DNA from: Rhodoferax sp.
Lineage (GTDB): Bacteria > Pseudomonadota > Gammaproteobacteria > Burkholderiales > Burkholderiaceae_C
Assembly: GCA_030685025.1 (NCBI GenBank)
Contig: JAUXWC010000046.1
Coordinates: 1-43,411 of the forward strand
DNA length: 43,411 nucleotides
Direction: 5' to 3'
Below, piece by piece: positions 31,467-40,641 of this stretch. Within the stretch, counting starts at the first letter, position 1. Each line of letters opens with the position of its first letter. The notes under the pieces were generated by a model, which did no database searches, was not told the DNA's origin, and saw nothing but the letters and a program-made list of their open reading frames with translations. A program made the position numbers and the translations under genes.

Positions 31467-33947
31467 TCACTTGGCGTTGCGCAAGGCATCAAGCAGCTCG
31501 CGCCGCAAAGCCTCGTCAGAAATCTCCTTTCCAGGTGTTGGAGTGGCCGACTTCGCCGCTGGCCCACTGCCAGAGGTCGATCTCTCAGCCGGGTTCGCAG
31601 GGGCTGACGGCGTGCCAGGTCGCGAGCCTGGCAGCGAGCCCCCCCCGGATGACTGCTGCAAGCGCGTGCGCGGCGGCGCTGCAAGCGCCTCCGCTGGGGG
31701 CGCGGGGACCAGGTACGGCACAGAGCCCTCGGTTGGCTTTGGCACATCGTTGAGCAACGCACTTGGTGACAGAGGGGCCTGAACAGCTTGCTCTTTGACT
31801 GACAAGGGAATCTCGGCACCCCACCCGAACTGGGCGCGGAAGGCGTCGGTCATGGCGCGGGAGTCGAAATCGTCCTCCAACACATGCGGGGTGATCAACA
31901 GGACCAGTTCCGTGCGGGTGATCTTGCTGGTGGCAGAAGATCGGAATAGCGCGCCCGCAACCGGGATGTCTTTCAGAAAAGGCAGCCCGGCGTTCGTACC
32001 GTCACGCTGCTCCCGGATCAGTCCGCCGATCAGCATGGTATTGCCATCCACCACCGAGAGCCGGGTCTCCACTTTGCGGGTGGTAACCACGGGCGAGTTG
32101 CCAAGGCCAGTCGCAGCCTCTTTGACGCCGCTCACCTCCTGGCTGATTTCAAGGTCAATGCGGCCGCCCGAATGGATGACGGGCTTGACTTTGAGAATAA
32201 TGCCGACATTGCGGTACTGCACGGTTTGCATGATTCCCTGGCCAGAACCCGTGCCCGTATTGGCATTGCTGATCTGGCTAGTGAGGATGGGCACATCTTC
32301 GCCAACCTGGATCGACGCTGTTTGCCCGTTGATGGCGACGATCGATGGGTTGGACAACACCCGCACCCGGCTGCTGGTGGCCAATGCGGTCAGCAGGGCG
32401 CGAGGATCGCCAGCGAGCTTGGCGATATTGAGGGCTATCCCGGATGCACTGGTGACCCCACCTGTTGGCTTGGGCCCCATGCCGCCATTGACCAGGTAGC
32501 CACCGGCGGAGAACTGCTTGAGCAACCAGTTGAAGCCAAACTGCTCGTCGTCGGTAAGGCTGACCTCCGCCACGGTGGCCATGATCAGGGCGCTGCGTGC
32601 CGGGCGATCCAGCTCTTGCAGCAGACCGTAGATTTGTTGGTATTCGGCGGGCGAGCTTTGAATGATGATGCTGTTAGCCGCAGCATTAACCACCACACGC
32701 GAACTGCCTGCGGCCTTGGGCGCAGCCGCACCCGCAGCAGGCGTCGGCGCTGGCGCTGTACTGGTGCCGCCGCCCAGCACGTCTTGCAGTGTCTTGGCCA
32801 CGGCCGTAGCGTCCGTGTTACGGACATAGTAGGTGACGTAGCGACCGCCGCTGCGTGCCGAGGGTGTTTGGTCCAGTTCGCGAGCCCATCGCAAGGTGTG
32901 GTTGAGCGCCTCTTCACTGACTGCGAACACGATTACGGAGTTAACCGGGGCAATCGGCACAATGAGAATCGGCGCAGCGGCCGTGGGTTGTTGAGTGGCG
33001 CTATAACCCTGCGCAGTCAACACTTCCACCAAACGCGTAGCCATGTCGGCAGCGGACCAAAATACCGGGGTAATTCGCACGCTATGGTGTCCCCGGAGGC
33101 TGGGCCGATCCAGTGTTCGAACCGCCTCTACCGCAGCCATTACGCCGTCCGACTGTCCACTAAGCATGATGGCGTTGCGAGCTGCGTCCTCAGTCGCTGT
33201 AACCCGACCCTGAAACATGGTCCTGATCCAGGAGAGCACGTTGGCAAAACTGGTGTTCTCCAACTCCAACAGGTAGAAAATGGGTCGCAAGGAGCCCGGC
33301 ACATCCGGTTGTGCGCGACCGCGAATGATCTCAGGTGAAGCCCCGCCCAGACCGCTGGAGGGCACCACCCGCACCAAACCCTCAAACTCATTGACCGACA
33401 CTCCGTAAGCCAACAGCACAGTCTGCGCCGCAGCCGATAATTGCGCCGCCGTCTGCGGTTTGCCGGTTCGCAGACTCACCAGGTCGGTGCGGCTTTGCAC
33501 TGCCGGGTCCAGGGACACATTTCGTTTGAGGATGGTTGCGTAGATGGTGTTGATGAACTGCGGCAACGGCAGACCGTCGAGCGAGACGGCGCTCAACGTG
33601 GCGTCAGACCCATCCGCTGGCGGCGCCGCGGACGCAGGCCCTGGCGCAGCCGGGCGCGGCGCGCCCGGCACAATAGGAGCTTTAAAAAACTGAGTGATTT
33701 GCGCCTGCCCAGGGCCGACATCGGGCAGTGCGGCAGGGGTAGCCGGGTCGACCCCACGCGCGGGCTTGACCAGTGGTTTGACCGCCACGATAGAGGTATC
33801 GATCGGGGCCACCATGGCGCAGCTAGCGAGCCAGAACGTCGCGACAACCGCCAGCGTGCTCCGCCGCAGGGCGCGCATGGCCGAATGCGCAGGAAGGCCT
33901 GACGCCAGTTTGGCGGCGGCGATTGGGGACGATTCGTTGTGCTTCAT
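31467..33947 (-). CDS. gspD: Type II secretion outer-membrane secretin GspD
   Basis: 826-aa secretin forming the outer-membrane channel. N-domains (SLDGLPLPQFINTIYATILK for N0; FYLLELENTSFANVLSWI; YYVRNTDATAVAKTLQDVLG) precede the secretin core (SRVRVLSNPSIVAINGQTAS, VGEDVPILTSQI, TRKVETRLSVVDGNTMLIGG, LPFLKDIPVAGALFRSS, RTELVLLITPHVL). The C-terminus is a Pro/Ala/Ser-rich tail. A lipobox LASC occurs after MRALRRSTLAVVATFW, so it is probably a lipoprotein; the ATG at 33878 would give a cleaner signal peptide than the one at 33947. Last of the gsp run. Confidence 0.93.
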   Translation of the reverse strand: MKHNESSPIAAAKLASGLPAHSAMRALRRSTLAVVATFWLASCAMVAPIDTSIVAVKPLVKPARGVDPATPAALPDVGPGQAQITQFFKAPIVPGAPRPAAPGPASAAPPADGSDATLSAVSLDGLPLPQFINTIYATILKRNVSLDPAVQSRTDLVSLRTGKPQTAAQLSAAAQTVLLAYGVSVNEFEGLVRVVPSSGLGGASPEIIRGRAQPDVPGSLRPIFYLLELENTSFANVLSWIRTMFQGRVTATEDAARNAIMLSGQSDGVMAAVEAVRTLDRPSLRGHHSVRITPVFWSAADMATRLVEVLTAQGYSATQQPTAAAPILIVPIAPVNSVIVFAVSEEALNHTLRWARELDQTPSARSGGRYVTYYVRNTDATAVAKTLQDVLGGGTSTAPAPTPAAGAAAPKAAGSSRVVVNAAANSIIIQSSPAEYQQIYGLLQELDRPARSALIMATVAEVSLTDDEQFGFNWLLKQFSAGGYLVNGGMGPKPTGGVTSASGIALNIAKLAGDPRALLTALATSSRVRVLSNPSIVAINGQTASIQVGEDVPILTSQISNANTGTGSGQGIMQTVQYRNVGIILKVKPVIHSGGRIDLEISQEVSGVKEAATGLGNSPVVTTRKVETRLSVVDGNTMLIGGLIREQRDGTNAGLPFLKDIPVAGALFRSSATSKITRTELVLLITPHVLEDDFDSRAMTDAFRAQFGWGAEIPLSVKEQAVQAPLSPSALLNDVPKPTEGSVPYLVPAPPAEALAAPPRTRLQQSSGGGSLPGSRPGTPSAPANPAERSTSGSGPAAKSATPTPGKEISDEALRRELLDALRNAK

Positions 33948-33959
33948 GCGTGGGGCTAA

Positions 33960-34436
33960 CTAAAAACTGGTTTCAACGGTGCGCTGCTTGCCGTCTTCCG
34001 TCTTGACTGAATAGGAACTGAGCTCAACTTTGCGCAAGGTGCTGCCATCGGGCAGCTTCTCGCCCACATTGACCTGCGTGATGACCTTGGTCCCTTGGTC
34101 AAGCACCAGCAAATAGCGCTCCTTGGGCCGCACCACCGTGGCGGCGATGCTCCAGACTATTTTCTTCTCGACCATAGCGGCCACGACCGGGGCGGCCGCC
34201 AGGGCCTGCCCGTCGCGCTGCATACCCCACACCGCTGTTTTGGTCAGTATCGCCTGGTCTTGCGACAAGTCAGCGCGCTGAATCAGGCGCTCATCCGCCA
34301 GGCGAATGCCAGGCGGCTTGCCACCCACGAGGTTCGTGGTCGGGTCAAACAGAAACCACGCGGCCAGCGCCGCCGCAGTCCAGCAGCACACCAGGGCCAC
34401 GCCAATTCGCACGGTTCTGGGCCGATTGTCAAGCAT
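33960..34436 (-). CDS. gspC: GspC-like inner-membrane protein
   Basis: 158-aa protein with one N-terminal membrane segment (VGVALVCCWTAAALAAWFLF region) and a periplasmic part whose end (IAATVVRPKERYLLVLDQGT, VNVGEKLPDGSTLRKVELSS) resembles the homology region of GspC, which contacts GspD. It lies directly between gspM and gspD, where an adaptor is expected. No PDZ domain is present and the match is weak; a PilP-like adaptor is the alternative. Overlaps gspM by 8 nt. Confidence 0.55.
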   Translation of the reverse strand: MLDNRPRTVRIGVALVCCWTAAALAAWFLFDPTTNLVGGKPPGIRLADERLIQRADLSQDQAILTKTAVWGMQRDGQALAAAPVVAAMVEKKIVWSIAATVVRPKERYLLVLDQGTKVITQVNVGEKLPDGSTLRKVELSSYSVKTEDGKQRTVETSF

Positions 34437-35055
34437 GGCTGGGGGCCTTGATACGCATGATGACCCGAACCGTCAGCTCAACCCGACGCTCCTGCTTTTT
34501 GACCAACAGGGTTTCCACGGCGGCAAAGGGCTCACCGCCCTCGATTTCCAGCAGCACGCCTTCCAGGGCGCGCGGCGTCAACTGAAAGCTCACGGTGGCG
34601 CGAAACTCCCGCAGGGTGGGCGCGGTGCCGCCTTGAACGCTGCCTTGGGCGCCGCTTGGGTCCGCTGCGCCAGGCTTGCCCAACTCGCGGCTGGCGGCCA
34701 GGGTAACGGCGTATTGGTTGGCGATGGAGCGCTTGACGATGTCGGTCAGCCAGTCTTTCATGCGCGCCTGGCCTACCGCCTCTGAAGAGACCGACCACAA
34801 CCGGGCGTCCATGGCGTTGCCCATGCGCTGGGCCTGGGACAAGGCGGTGCGCAGGGCCGCCTCGTCGCGGGTGTGGGTCTTCAAATCAGACAACTCCGCG
34901 CGCAGCTTGGTCAAGGTGATCTGCTGTGCGCCGAGCCAATCGCTCCAGCGCAAGCCGCCCTCGATCACCACCACCAGGGCAACGATTGCCAAGCCCGCCA
35001 GCAGGCGCCGGTTGCCGCGCAACTCGGTAAGCAGCTTCTTCAGCACGGCGCTCAT
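34429..35055 (-). CDS. gspM: GspM-type assembly platform protein
   Basis: 208-aa bitopic protein: basic N-terminus, one membrane helix (LLAGLAIVALVVVIEGGL, about residues 18-35), a coiled-coil stretch (LRAELSDLKTHTRDEAALRT) and a small periplasmic ferredoxin-like domain ending VKKQERRVELTVRVIMRIKA. This plan and its place after gspL identify it as GspM of the T2SS inner platform. Overlaps gspL by 4 nt. Confidence 0.75.
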   Translation of the reverse strand: MSAVLKKLLTELRGNRRLLAGLAIVALVVVIEGGLRWSDWLGAQQITLTKLRAELSDLKTHTRDEAALRTALSQAQRMGNAMDARLWSVSSEAVGQARMKDWLTDIVKRSIANQYAVTLAASRELGKPGAADPSGAQGSVQGGTAPTLREFRATVSFQLTPRALEGVLLEIEGGEPFAAVETLLVKKQERRVELTVRVIMRIKAPSHA

Positions 35056-36176
35056 GGTGCCGCGCCCGATTTGGCCGGTTTGCCAGGCAGGTCGTCCCCG
35101 GCCAAGGTGGCTTGCAGGGCGACGGTCTGGGGCGGTGCGCCGGGGAGCAGGCGCACGTTGCTCAGCAGCCCCAGCTTCTCGATGGACTCCAGAAACTCAC
35201 CCAGCACAAACCCTTCGGCGGGCACGGCAAACTGCAAGCGGATACGGTTGTTGCGGTATTCCCATTCCTGCAAGCTGACCTGGGTGGCCTCGTCAAACAG
35301 GCCCGCTGCCGCCAACTGGGCCATCACCCGAAGCTGCAGCACCTTGGGCTGAACATCCGCCACCAAGGAAAGCTGCTGACGCTGCGACTCGATTTGCCGC
35401 TGCAGCGTGAGCGCGGTGCCGTATTGGCCGGACAAGGCGGCATGCTCTTGGCGCACGGCGTCGATGCGCTGCGCCAGCTTGATGCTGTAGCTCAAAGCCG
35501 AAAACAGCGCCATGCCGCCCAGCGCAAGCACGGCCAGGGTCAGCCAGGCCCTGCGCCCCAGCGGGCGCAGCATGCTGGTATGAATCGACCAGGCGCGCCC
35601 AAACGCCTGGTTCAATGCAAGCGACTGAGTGGCAGGCATGGGGTGGCGGGACGGATCACCACCAGCGTCGCGAACAAACTGTTGCCAGGCCGCCGCGCTG
35701 GGGACGGCCGCAAACCACCGCGTGCGCAGCGTGCGGCCTTGGGACTGGCTGACCGCTTCAAACCCGTCTTGACAGCGGAGCACGCCCAACCCGTCTGGCA
35801 AGGCCGGGCGCAACAGCACTTCCGGGCAGGGGCGCGTGCCGGGCGTCAGCGGCGAAGCCGGGGCTGCGCTGCCAGCCGGGGCCGCTGGCGCTTCATCCCA
35901 GTACCAGACTTCGGCCTGGGCGCCGTCAAACCGCCATGCGTAGCCAGGCTTGGCCAGCCCGGTGAGGTGGCCAAGCTGCAAGCCAATCGAAGACGCGGCC
36001 ATGCGCCGCGGAACACCCTTGAGGTCGAGCACCAAGCGGTGACATAGCCGCCGGGACAAGGGCGCAAGCTGGGGGCGCCCAAGACACCACGCGGCAATGC
36101 CTGCCAGCGCCGTTGGCCGGCGCATTTCAGGCTGACCGAGTTGCGCGGATGGCGACCGTTCGTTCTCTGTTTGCAC
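35052..36176 (-). CDS. gspL: GspL-type assembly platform protein
   Basis: 374-aa protein with a cytoplasmic part (LCHRLVLDLKGVPRR, YAWRFDGAQAEVWYWDEAPA), one membrane helix about 215-235 (RRAWLTLAVLALGGMALFSA) and a periplasmic coiled-coil/ferredoxin-like domain (EHAALSGQYGTALTLQRQIE, RLQFAVPAEGFVLGEFLE). This is the GspL layout, linking GspE to the periplasmic part, but the cytoplasmic actin-like portion seems shorter than usual. GTG at 36176 is assumed; the frame is open further upstream into gspK and an ATG at 36125 is also possible. Confidence 0.72.
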   Translation of the reverse strand: MQTENERSPSAQLGQPEMRRPTALAGIAAWCLGRPQLAPLSRRLCHRLVLDLKGVPRRMAASSIGLQLGHLTGLAKPGYAWRFDGAQAEVWYWDEAPAAPAGSAAPASPLTPGTRPCPEVLLRPALPDGLGVLRCQDGFEAVSQSQGRTLRTRWFAAVPSAAAWQQFVRDAGGDPSRHPMPATQSLALNQAFGRAWSIHTSMLRPLGRRAWLTLAVLALGGMALFSALSYSIKLAQRIDAVRQEHAALSGQYGTALTLQRQIESQRQQLSLVADVQPKVLQLRVMAQLAAAGLFDEATQVSLQEWEYRNNRIRLQFAVPAEGFVLGEFLESIEKLGLLSNVRLLPGAPPQTVALQATLAGDDLPGKPAKSGAAP

Positions 36177-36274
36177 GCTCGACAATGGGTACCCGTGGTG
36201 AGAATAGTTGGATTGACAGGGAGGAGAGCGGGCGCGCTGCACGCCACTGCGGCCGGCCGGGCGAGGCGATGGCC

Positions 36275-37333
36275 TTAAAACGGGAATTCTAGCTGACCGG
36301 TTGCATTGGGGTCCCTCAGCGCGGCTGCTTGGGGCAGCACGGGGATTTCCGCCATGGCCTGGGTGGGCAAGGCCATGGCGACCCGCCATACCGCCCCAAT
36401 GCGCCAGGGCGAGGTATTTTCGCCCGGCGTGTGGGTGACCACCATGCGATAACCCCAGGGGGCCTTGGCCGAGCGCAGGGTGACCAGCAGTGTTGGCCCC
36501 GGGAACGGCATGACGAAGGAGTTGGCGCCAAATGGGTCACCCACGCCGGCGCCGAACAACAGGCTGGAGATGTCGGCAGTCTGATCCTGCAGCCGGCTGA
36601 CCACCAAAGCCTTGGCGGTGACGGCGTCAATACCCGCCATGGCGACCAGCGCGCGCCAGGTCGCCGCGTTGGGGTTGAAGGCGGCGCCACGTTGCGTGCT
36701 GACATGATCGGTGATGGGGTCGCTGCCCCACAGCTCGGGCGTGTCGCGCCATCCGAAAACGCGCTGCAGTTCGGTGGCGGCCAGCAAATCGCCGTTGCGC
36801 AACTCCGTTTCGCCCCCCTTGGCACGGTAGTCGTTGGCCTCGGCGCCGTTCAAGCGCCGAAGGTCGTCCGCGTCGCGGTAGTCCAGCAGCGCATCGGTCA
36901 AAGCCACGGCCTTGACATCCGACACGCCCCAGGTGCCCAGCAGACGCTCGATGCGCTCACGCCCAACGCCGCTCAGGCTGGTGCCATTGAGCGACACCAG
37001 GCCACGAACATCCTGCAGGCTCACCAACACGGTGTCAGTCAAACGGTAGTCCCGCCCATCCAGGCTGACGCTGGCCTGCAAGGTGCCCAAGCCCTTGGCG
37101 GAGCGCGGCGTGGTGGCCAGCAGCATCAACAGCCGGGCACGGGCCGACTCCAGCTCAATGGCGACATCCACGCTGTGTTGCTCGGCCTTGGCCAGACGCA
37201 CCGCGTCGAAGACGCGCTGGCCCACGAAACTGGCGCCCAGCAGCATCAAGGCCAGCACCGCCAGATTCAAGGCCAGGATGTAGCCTTGTTGGCGTCCAGC
37301 GACGCGGCGGGATCCCGCGCACGGGCGGCTCAT
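36275..37333 (-). CDS. gspK: GspK minor pseudopilin
   Basis: 352-aa large pseudopilin that caps the pseudopilus tip with GspI and GspJ. It has the short N-methylation region QQGYILALNLAVLALMLLGA (glycine before Y), the alpha domain with LVSLNGTSLSGVGRERIERL and ALTDALLDYRDADDLRRLNG (SAM/HhH-like repeats). The typical residue +5 Glu is not present (ILALN), as often in GspK. ATG at 37333 overlaps gspJ by 4 nt; long upstream extension rejected. Confidence 0.88.
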   Translation of the reverse strand: MSRPCAGSRRVAGRQQGYILALNLAVLALMLLGASFVGQRVFDAVRLAKAEQHSVDVAIELESARARLLMLLATTPRSAKGLGTLQASVSLDGRDYRLTDTVLVSLQDVRGLVSLNGTSLSGVGRERIERLLGTWGVSDVKAVALTDALLDYRDADDLRRLNGAEANDYRAKGGETELRNGDLLAATELQRVFGWRDTPELWGSDPITDHVSTQRGAAFNPNAATWRALVAMAGIDAVTAKALVVSRLQDQTADISSLLFGAGVGDPFGANSFVMPFPGPTLLVTLRSAKAPWGYRMVVTHTPGENTSPWRIGAVWRVAMALPTQAMAEIPVLPQAAALRDPNATGQLEFPF

Positions 37334-37971
37334 CGCGGCAGTTCCCCGCCGAAGGGCAGTTTCACGACGGGCTCCAGCCAGGGACTGGCGCGCACACCAA
37401 CGGACCATTCAAAACCGGACCCCTCGCCCGCACTGCGCTTGACGACGAGTCGAATTCGACGCGGCAGCGTTTCGGGGTCATTGCGATCAGCCGGCCACTT
37501 GGCCACATCTTCGCCGTTGGTGCCGACAAAGCGAAAGGCCGCCTCCCCCGGGGGCAGTTCCGCAATGACCTGCCCGGCGGCGTCGGCGCGCGATTGCCGG
37601 TACACCAATTGCCTGTTGGGCGCCGCGCCGGCACGCAAGCTCAGCCAGATCCGCTGGGCGCCCAGGTGTTTTTTGCCCTGCAGCGGCATCAAGCTGTCGC
37701 AGACTATTTCCAGAGCCCCGCCTTCAAACGCCGACCCGGACGCCGCATCGGCTGGCAGGCAGCTCGCGAGCAATTCCACGAACCATGCCTTGGAGCGCAG
37801 TAGCTGCTCGCGGTCTTGCAGTTCGCCGCGAATCGCGCTTTGCACCTTGATGCCATAGAACACGGAGGTCATGAGCACGGACACCACCATGCCGGTGATG
37901 GCCAGGGCAATCAGCACTTCAATCAATGTAAAGCCGGTTTGCCCGGTGCGACGGCTAGGTGATTCAGCCAT
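37330..37971 (-). CDS. gspJ: GspJ minor pseudopilin
   Basis: 213-aa pseudopilin with prepilin cleavage site TG|FTLIEVLIALAITGMVVSV, conserved Glu at +5, then a globular domain (LEIVCDSLMPLQG, IRLVVKRSA). GspJ is recognised by its size and position between gspI and gspK. Overlaps gspI by 8 nt. Confidence 0.87.
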   Translation of the reverse strand: MAESPSRRTGQTGFTLIEVLIALAITGMVVSVLMTSVFYGIKVQSAIRGELQDREQLLRSKAWFVELLASCLPADAASGSAFEGGALEIVCDSLMPLQGKKHLGAQRIWLSLRAGAAPNRQLVYRQSRADAAGQVIAELPPGEAAFRFVGTNGEDVAKWPADRNDPETLPRRIRLVVKRSAGEGSGFEWSVGVRASPWLEPVVKLPFGGELPR

Positions 37972-38422
37972 CGCCGAGCGACCCGGTTGGTCCCGCCTGC
38001 AAGCGATGCCCGATCAGGGTGAGCTTCTCGACAAACCAGGGGCTGGTGTCGGCACCGCGGTAGACCGTCAAAGTGGTGCTGTACAAGCGCAAGCTGTGGC
38101 GGCCCACGCCTCGGGGGAAACCGGTTTGAATGGCTTCGTCGCCTTCTGGCTGCGTGGCCCAGACCAAGCGCAATGCGCCATGGGCCAGCTCCCCGCTGGG
38201 TTGGCGCATGGGGTTGAGCGTGCGGGCAAACTCAAGGACGGTCTTGCGCGCATCCTGCACTTCATAAAACGTTCTCAGCCGCTGTACGGCGTCCACGCTT
38301 TGCTGAAACCAGGCCAGCAGCGTGAAGCCAACACCGGCAAAGATGACCAGCGAGACCAGCACCTCCAGCAGGCCAAACCCGGCCTGGCGGCGGCGCCTAG
38401 GGTGCGAGTGCCGAGAGTTCAC
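37964..38422 (-). CDS. gspI: GspI minor pseudopilin
   Basis: 152-aa pseudopilin with cleavage site AG|FGLLEVLVSLVIFAGVGFTL (Glu at +5). The first residue pattern FGLLEV is GspI-like. GTG at 38422 is preferred because it leaves a short basic leader (HPRRRRQ) and a 26-nt overlap with gspH; the ATG at 38473 would overlap gspH by 77 nt. Confidence 0.82.
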   Translation of the reverse strand: MNSRHSHPRRRRQAGFGLLEVLVSLVIFAGVGFTLLAWFQQSVDAVQRLRTFYEVQDARKTVLEFARTLNPMRQPSGELAHGALRLVWATQPEGDEAIQTGFPRGVGRHSLRLYSTTLTVYRGADTSPWFVEKLTLIGHRLQAGPTGSLGDG

Positions 38423-38828
38423 AGGTGAGTCGTTCGACCTGATAGCGCGCAGCAAGCGCGGGTGCCTCGCCATGGCTGATCACGATCTTGGAAGGCGAGC
38501 AGGCCCCAAGTAGGGATATCTCCAGCACCGGGTCAAAGGCGATTTCCCAGCCGGGTGGCAAGCGCAGCGGTGGTGCGCCGTCGCCCAGGTCAGCCAACTT
38601 AAGGTCGATTGGCAGCGCCAGTGGGTGGGCGCTCAGGCGAACCCGACGCGGCAGCTCACGGAGCTGGTCTTCAATATCGCTGCGTTGCGCGAGCAACTCA
38701 CGCGCCTGATAACTGGCGGCAAAGCGCGGAATGGTCAGACTTGCCAGCATGCCGACAACAAACATCACGAACAACATCTCCAACAGGGTGAACCCGCGCT
38801 GCCCCCGACGTGGCGTGAGGAGCTTCAA
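38397..38828 (-). CDS. gspH: GspH minor pseudopilin
   Basis: 143-aa pseudopilin; cleavage site RG|FTLLEMLFVMFVVGMLASLT with Glu +5, followed by a coil and beta-rich globular domain with two Cys (LLGACSPS, ERLTCELS) that may pair. Position after gspG fits GspH. Overlaps gspG by 4 nt. Confidence 0.85.
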   Translation of the reverse strand: MKLLTPRRGQRGFTLLEMLFVMFVVGMLASLTIPRFAASYQARELLAQRSDIEDQLRELPRRVRLSAHPLALPIDLKLADLGDGAPPLRLPPGWEIAFDPVLEISLLGACSPSKIVISHGEAPALAARYQVERLTCELSALAP

Positions 38829-39313
38829 GGACGAGCGGACTCCGCCGGGGTGTCAGCCAATTCCAACCCAATGTCCTGATCGTTGCCGGAGCCGCCGGGC
38901 TTGCCGTCAGCGCCAAGTGAGTACACACTAAACGGTCTCGATCCGGTTGCGACAGGTTTGTAAACATAGGGATTGCCCCAGGGATCCAGGGGCACGGCGC
39001 CATCCAGATAGGGGCCTTTCCAACGGGCTGCCAGCGCGGCATCGGTCGGCGCGTTGGTCAGCAGGCGCAAGCCCGCCTCTTCGGCGGGGTAGACATTGAT
39101 GTCCAGACGCATGGTTTCCAGCGCGCCACGCAGCAGCTTGATCTGGGCCGTGGCGGTTTGCACCTTGGCGGCGTCCACTTTCGAAAACAATCGCGGGCCA
39201 ACCAGGCCACCCAGCAGGCCAATGATGACCAGCACCACCAGCATCTCCAGCAGCGTGAAGCCCCTTTGGCGAGCACACGGTTTGCCCAGGCGGGCAGCAA
39301 ATTCAAGTTTCAC
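38825..39313 (-). CDS. gspG: GspG major pseudopilin
   Basis: 162-aa major pseudopilin subunit. Cleavage site RG|FTLLEMLVVLVIIGLLGGLV, the typical GspG core (LRGALETMRLDINVYPAEEA, RWKGPYLDG, PLDPWGNPYVY) and the calcium-loop end SLGADGKPGGSGNDQDIG. The GADGKPGGxGxDxDI motif is diagnostic. Overlaps gspF by 4 nt. Confidence 0.95.
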   Translation of the reverse strand: MKLEFAARLGKPCARQRGFTLLEMLVVLVIIGLLGGLVGPRLFSKVDAAKVQTATAQIKLLRGALETMRLDINVYPAEEAGLRLLTNAPTDAALAARWKGPYLDGAVPLDPWGNPYVYKPVATGSRPFSVYSLGADGKPGGSGNDQDIGLELADTPAESARP

Positions 39314-40512
39314 AGTTTTACCTCAGTCAGACTGGTCATGGCCAATACAACGCCAACCATGATAAAGCCGATGACCAGGCCGATCACCAAAATGCTGACC
39401 GGCTCGATCAAGGCCACCAGCCGACGCTGCAGGGCGCGGTGGCGCTCGGCGGCGTGGGCCGCGATGTGGCCCAGCATGGTCGCCAGATCACCGGTTTTTT
39501 CACCCACCTTGAGCATGCTTAAAGGCGTGCCGTCCAGCATGCGGCGCTCTTCGGTGGCTTGGGACAGCGTCTTGCCCAGCCTCACCTCGTCTTGCATGCT
39601 GCGCAGGCGCTTGGCATTGTCGCTCAGCCGCACCGAGGCGGCGGCGAGGTCCAGGGACAGCAGTATCGGCACACGGCTCTGCACCAGCACGGCAAGAATG
39701 GACGTCCAACGGGCGGTCTCGGCGCCCCCCAGCCAGGACGAAAAAACCGGCAGGCGCGAGGCCACCACCAGCATGCCGGCGCGCGCGCCGGGCATGCGAG
39801 CCAGCGCAATGCCGGCCACCACCAGGAAGGCCAGGCCCAGCAAGAAGGCCAGCCAGTGGGTGTTGACAAACATGCCGGTAGTCAGCACCGCGCTGGAGAG
39901 CCAGGGCAGCTCCACCTTGCGGCCGGTCAACAAGCCGGCGAAACGCGGGACCACAAAGGTGAAGATGAAGCCGATGGCGCCGATTCCGGTCAGGATCAGA
40001 ATGGCCGGGTAGATCAGCGCCTCGCGCGTTTCTGACTGCATGCGCTGGTCAAACTCAAGCTGATCGGCGCAGCGCTCCAAGGCGGCGCCGATGTTGCCGG
40101 TCGCCTCACCCGCGCGCGACAGCGCGTACACGTATTCAGGCAGGCGCAACTCAGCATGGCGCAAGGCGACCGAAAAGGTCTCTCCGCTTTGAACCGAGAA
40201 GATCAACCGCGACAAGGCCGCCTGTAGCGCCGCGTTTCTGGTTGCATCGTGGAGGGTGGCGAATGACTCGGTCAAGCCAACGCCCGAGGACAACAGGGTC
40301 GCAAGCTCCCGGACAAAGGCAACCAAGTCCGCCTGCTTGAGCTTGTTGGAAACCAGCAGTGCCCGGCTGCTGGGCGGCTCCGCCTGGACGGTTACAGGCG
40401 TGAGTTTGTCGGCGAACAACTGCCCCACCGCCTCCTCGCGATTGGCTGCATTGAGGGAACCGTCTCGGGCGAATCCCGCCGCATCGACGGCCGTGTAAGT
40501 GAAACGAGTCAA
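39310..40512 (-). CDS. gspF: GspF inner-membrane platform protein
   Basis: 400-aa polytopic platform protein with two repeated cytoplasmic domains (LVAFVRELATLLSSGVGLTE and WTSILAVLVQSRVPILLSLD) and three membrane segments (IYPAILILTGIGAIGFIFTF; LAFLLGLAFLVVAGIALAR; PVSILVIGLVIGFIMVGVVL). GEKTGDLATML is the conserved second-repeat motif. First gene of the gsp operon; divergent from the subtilase across 129 bp. No gspN or gspO is present in the window. Confidence 0.93.
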   Translation of the reverse strand: MTRFTYTAVDAAGFARDGSLNAANREEAVGQLFADKLTPVTVQAEPPSSRALLVSNKLKQADLVAFVRELATLLSSGVGLTESFATLHDATRNAALQAALSRLIFSVQSGETFSVALRHAELRLPEYVYALSRAGEATGNIGAALERCADQLEFDQRMQSETREALIYPAILILTGIGAIGFIFTFVVPRFAGLLTGRKVELPWLSSAVLTTGMFVNTHWLAFLLGLAFLVVAGIALARMPGARAGMLVVASRLPVFSSWLGGAETARWTSILAVLVQSRVPILLSLDLAAASVRLSDNAKRLRSMQDEVRLGKTLSQATEERRMLDGTPLSMLKVGEKTGDLATMLGHIAAHAAERHRALQRRLVALIEPVSILVIGLVIGFIMVGVVLAMTSLTEVKL

Positions 40513-40560
40513 AATTTGAATAGCGGGGGGTTGGAACTGGGCTGAAGTTTACTTTGCCTG

Positions 40561-40592
40561 CGCCCTTGACTTCGCCGTCGTGGTCAAGGGCG
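40561..40592. promoter_or_regulatory. Inverted repeat in the gspF/subtilase divergent region
   Basis: Perfect 10-bp arms (CGCCCTTGAC / GTCAAGGGCG) with a 12-nt centre, 49 bp upstream of both start codons (gspF 40512, subtilase 40642). It could be a shared operator for the gsp operon and the protease, or an mRNA hairpin. A possible -10 GATAAT follows at 40605-40610. Confidence 0.55.
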
Positions 40593-40641
40593 TGGTCGAA
40601 CAGCGATAATTCGGCCAGGCGAGGTGCCAGAGGAGTTACCC

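Noticed and set aside
31416-31478. Inverted repeat AACGCCAA / TTGGCGTT at the end of gspD
   Set aside because: The arms are 47 nt apart and one is inside coding sequence, so it is not a convincing terminator.
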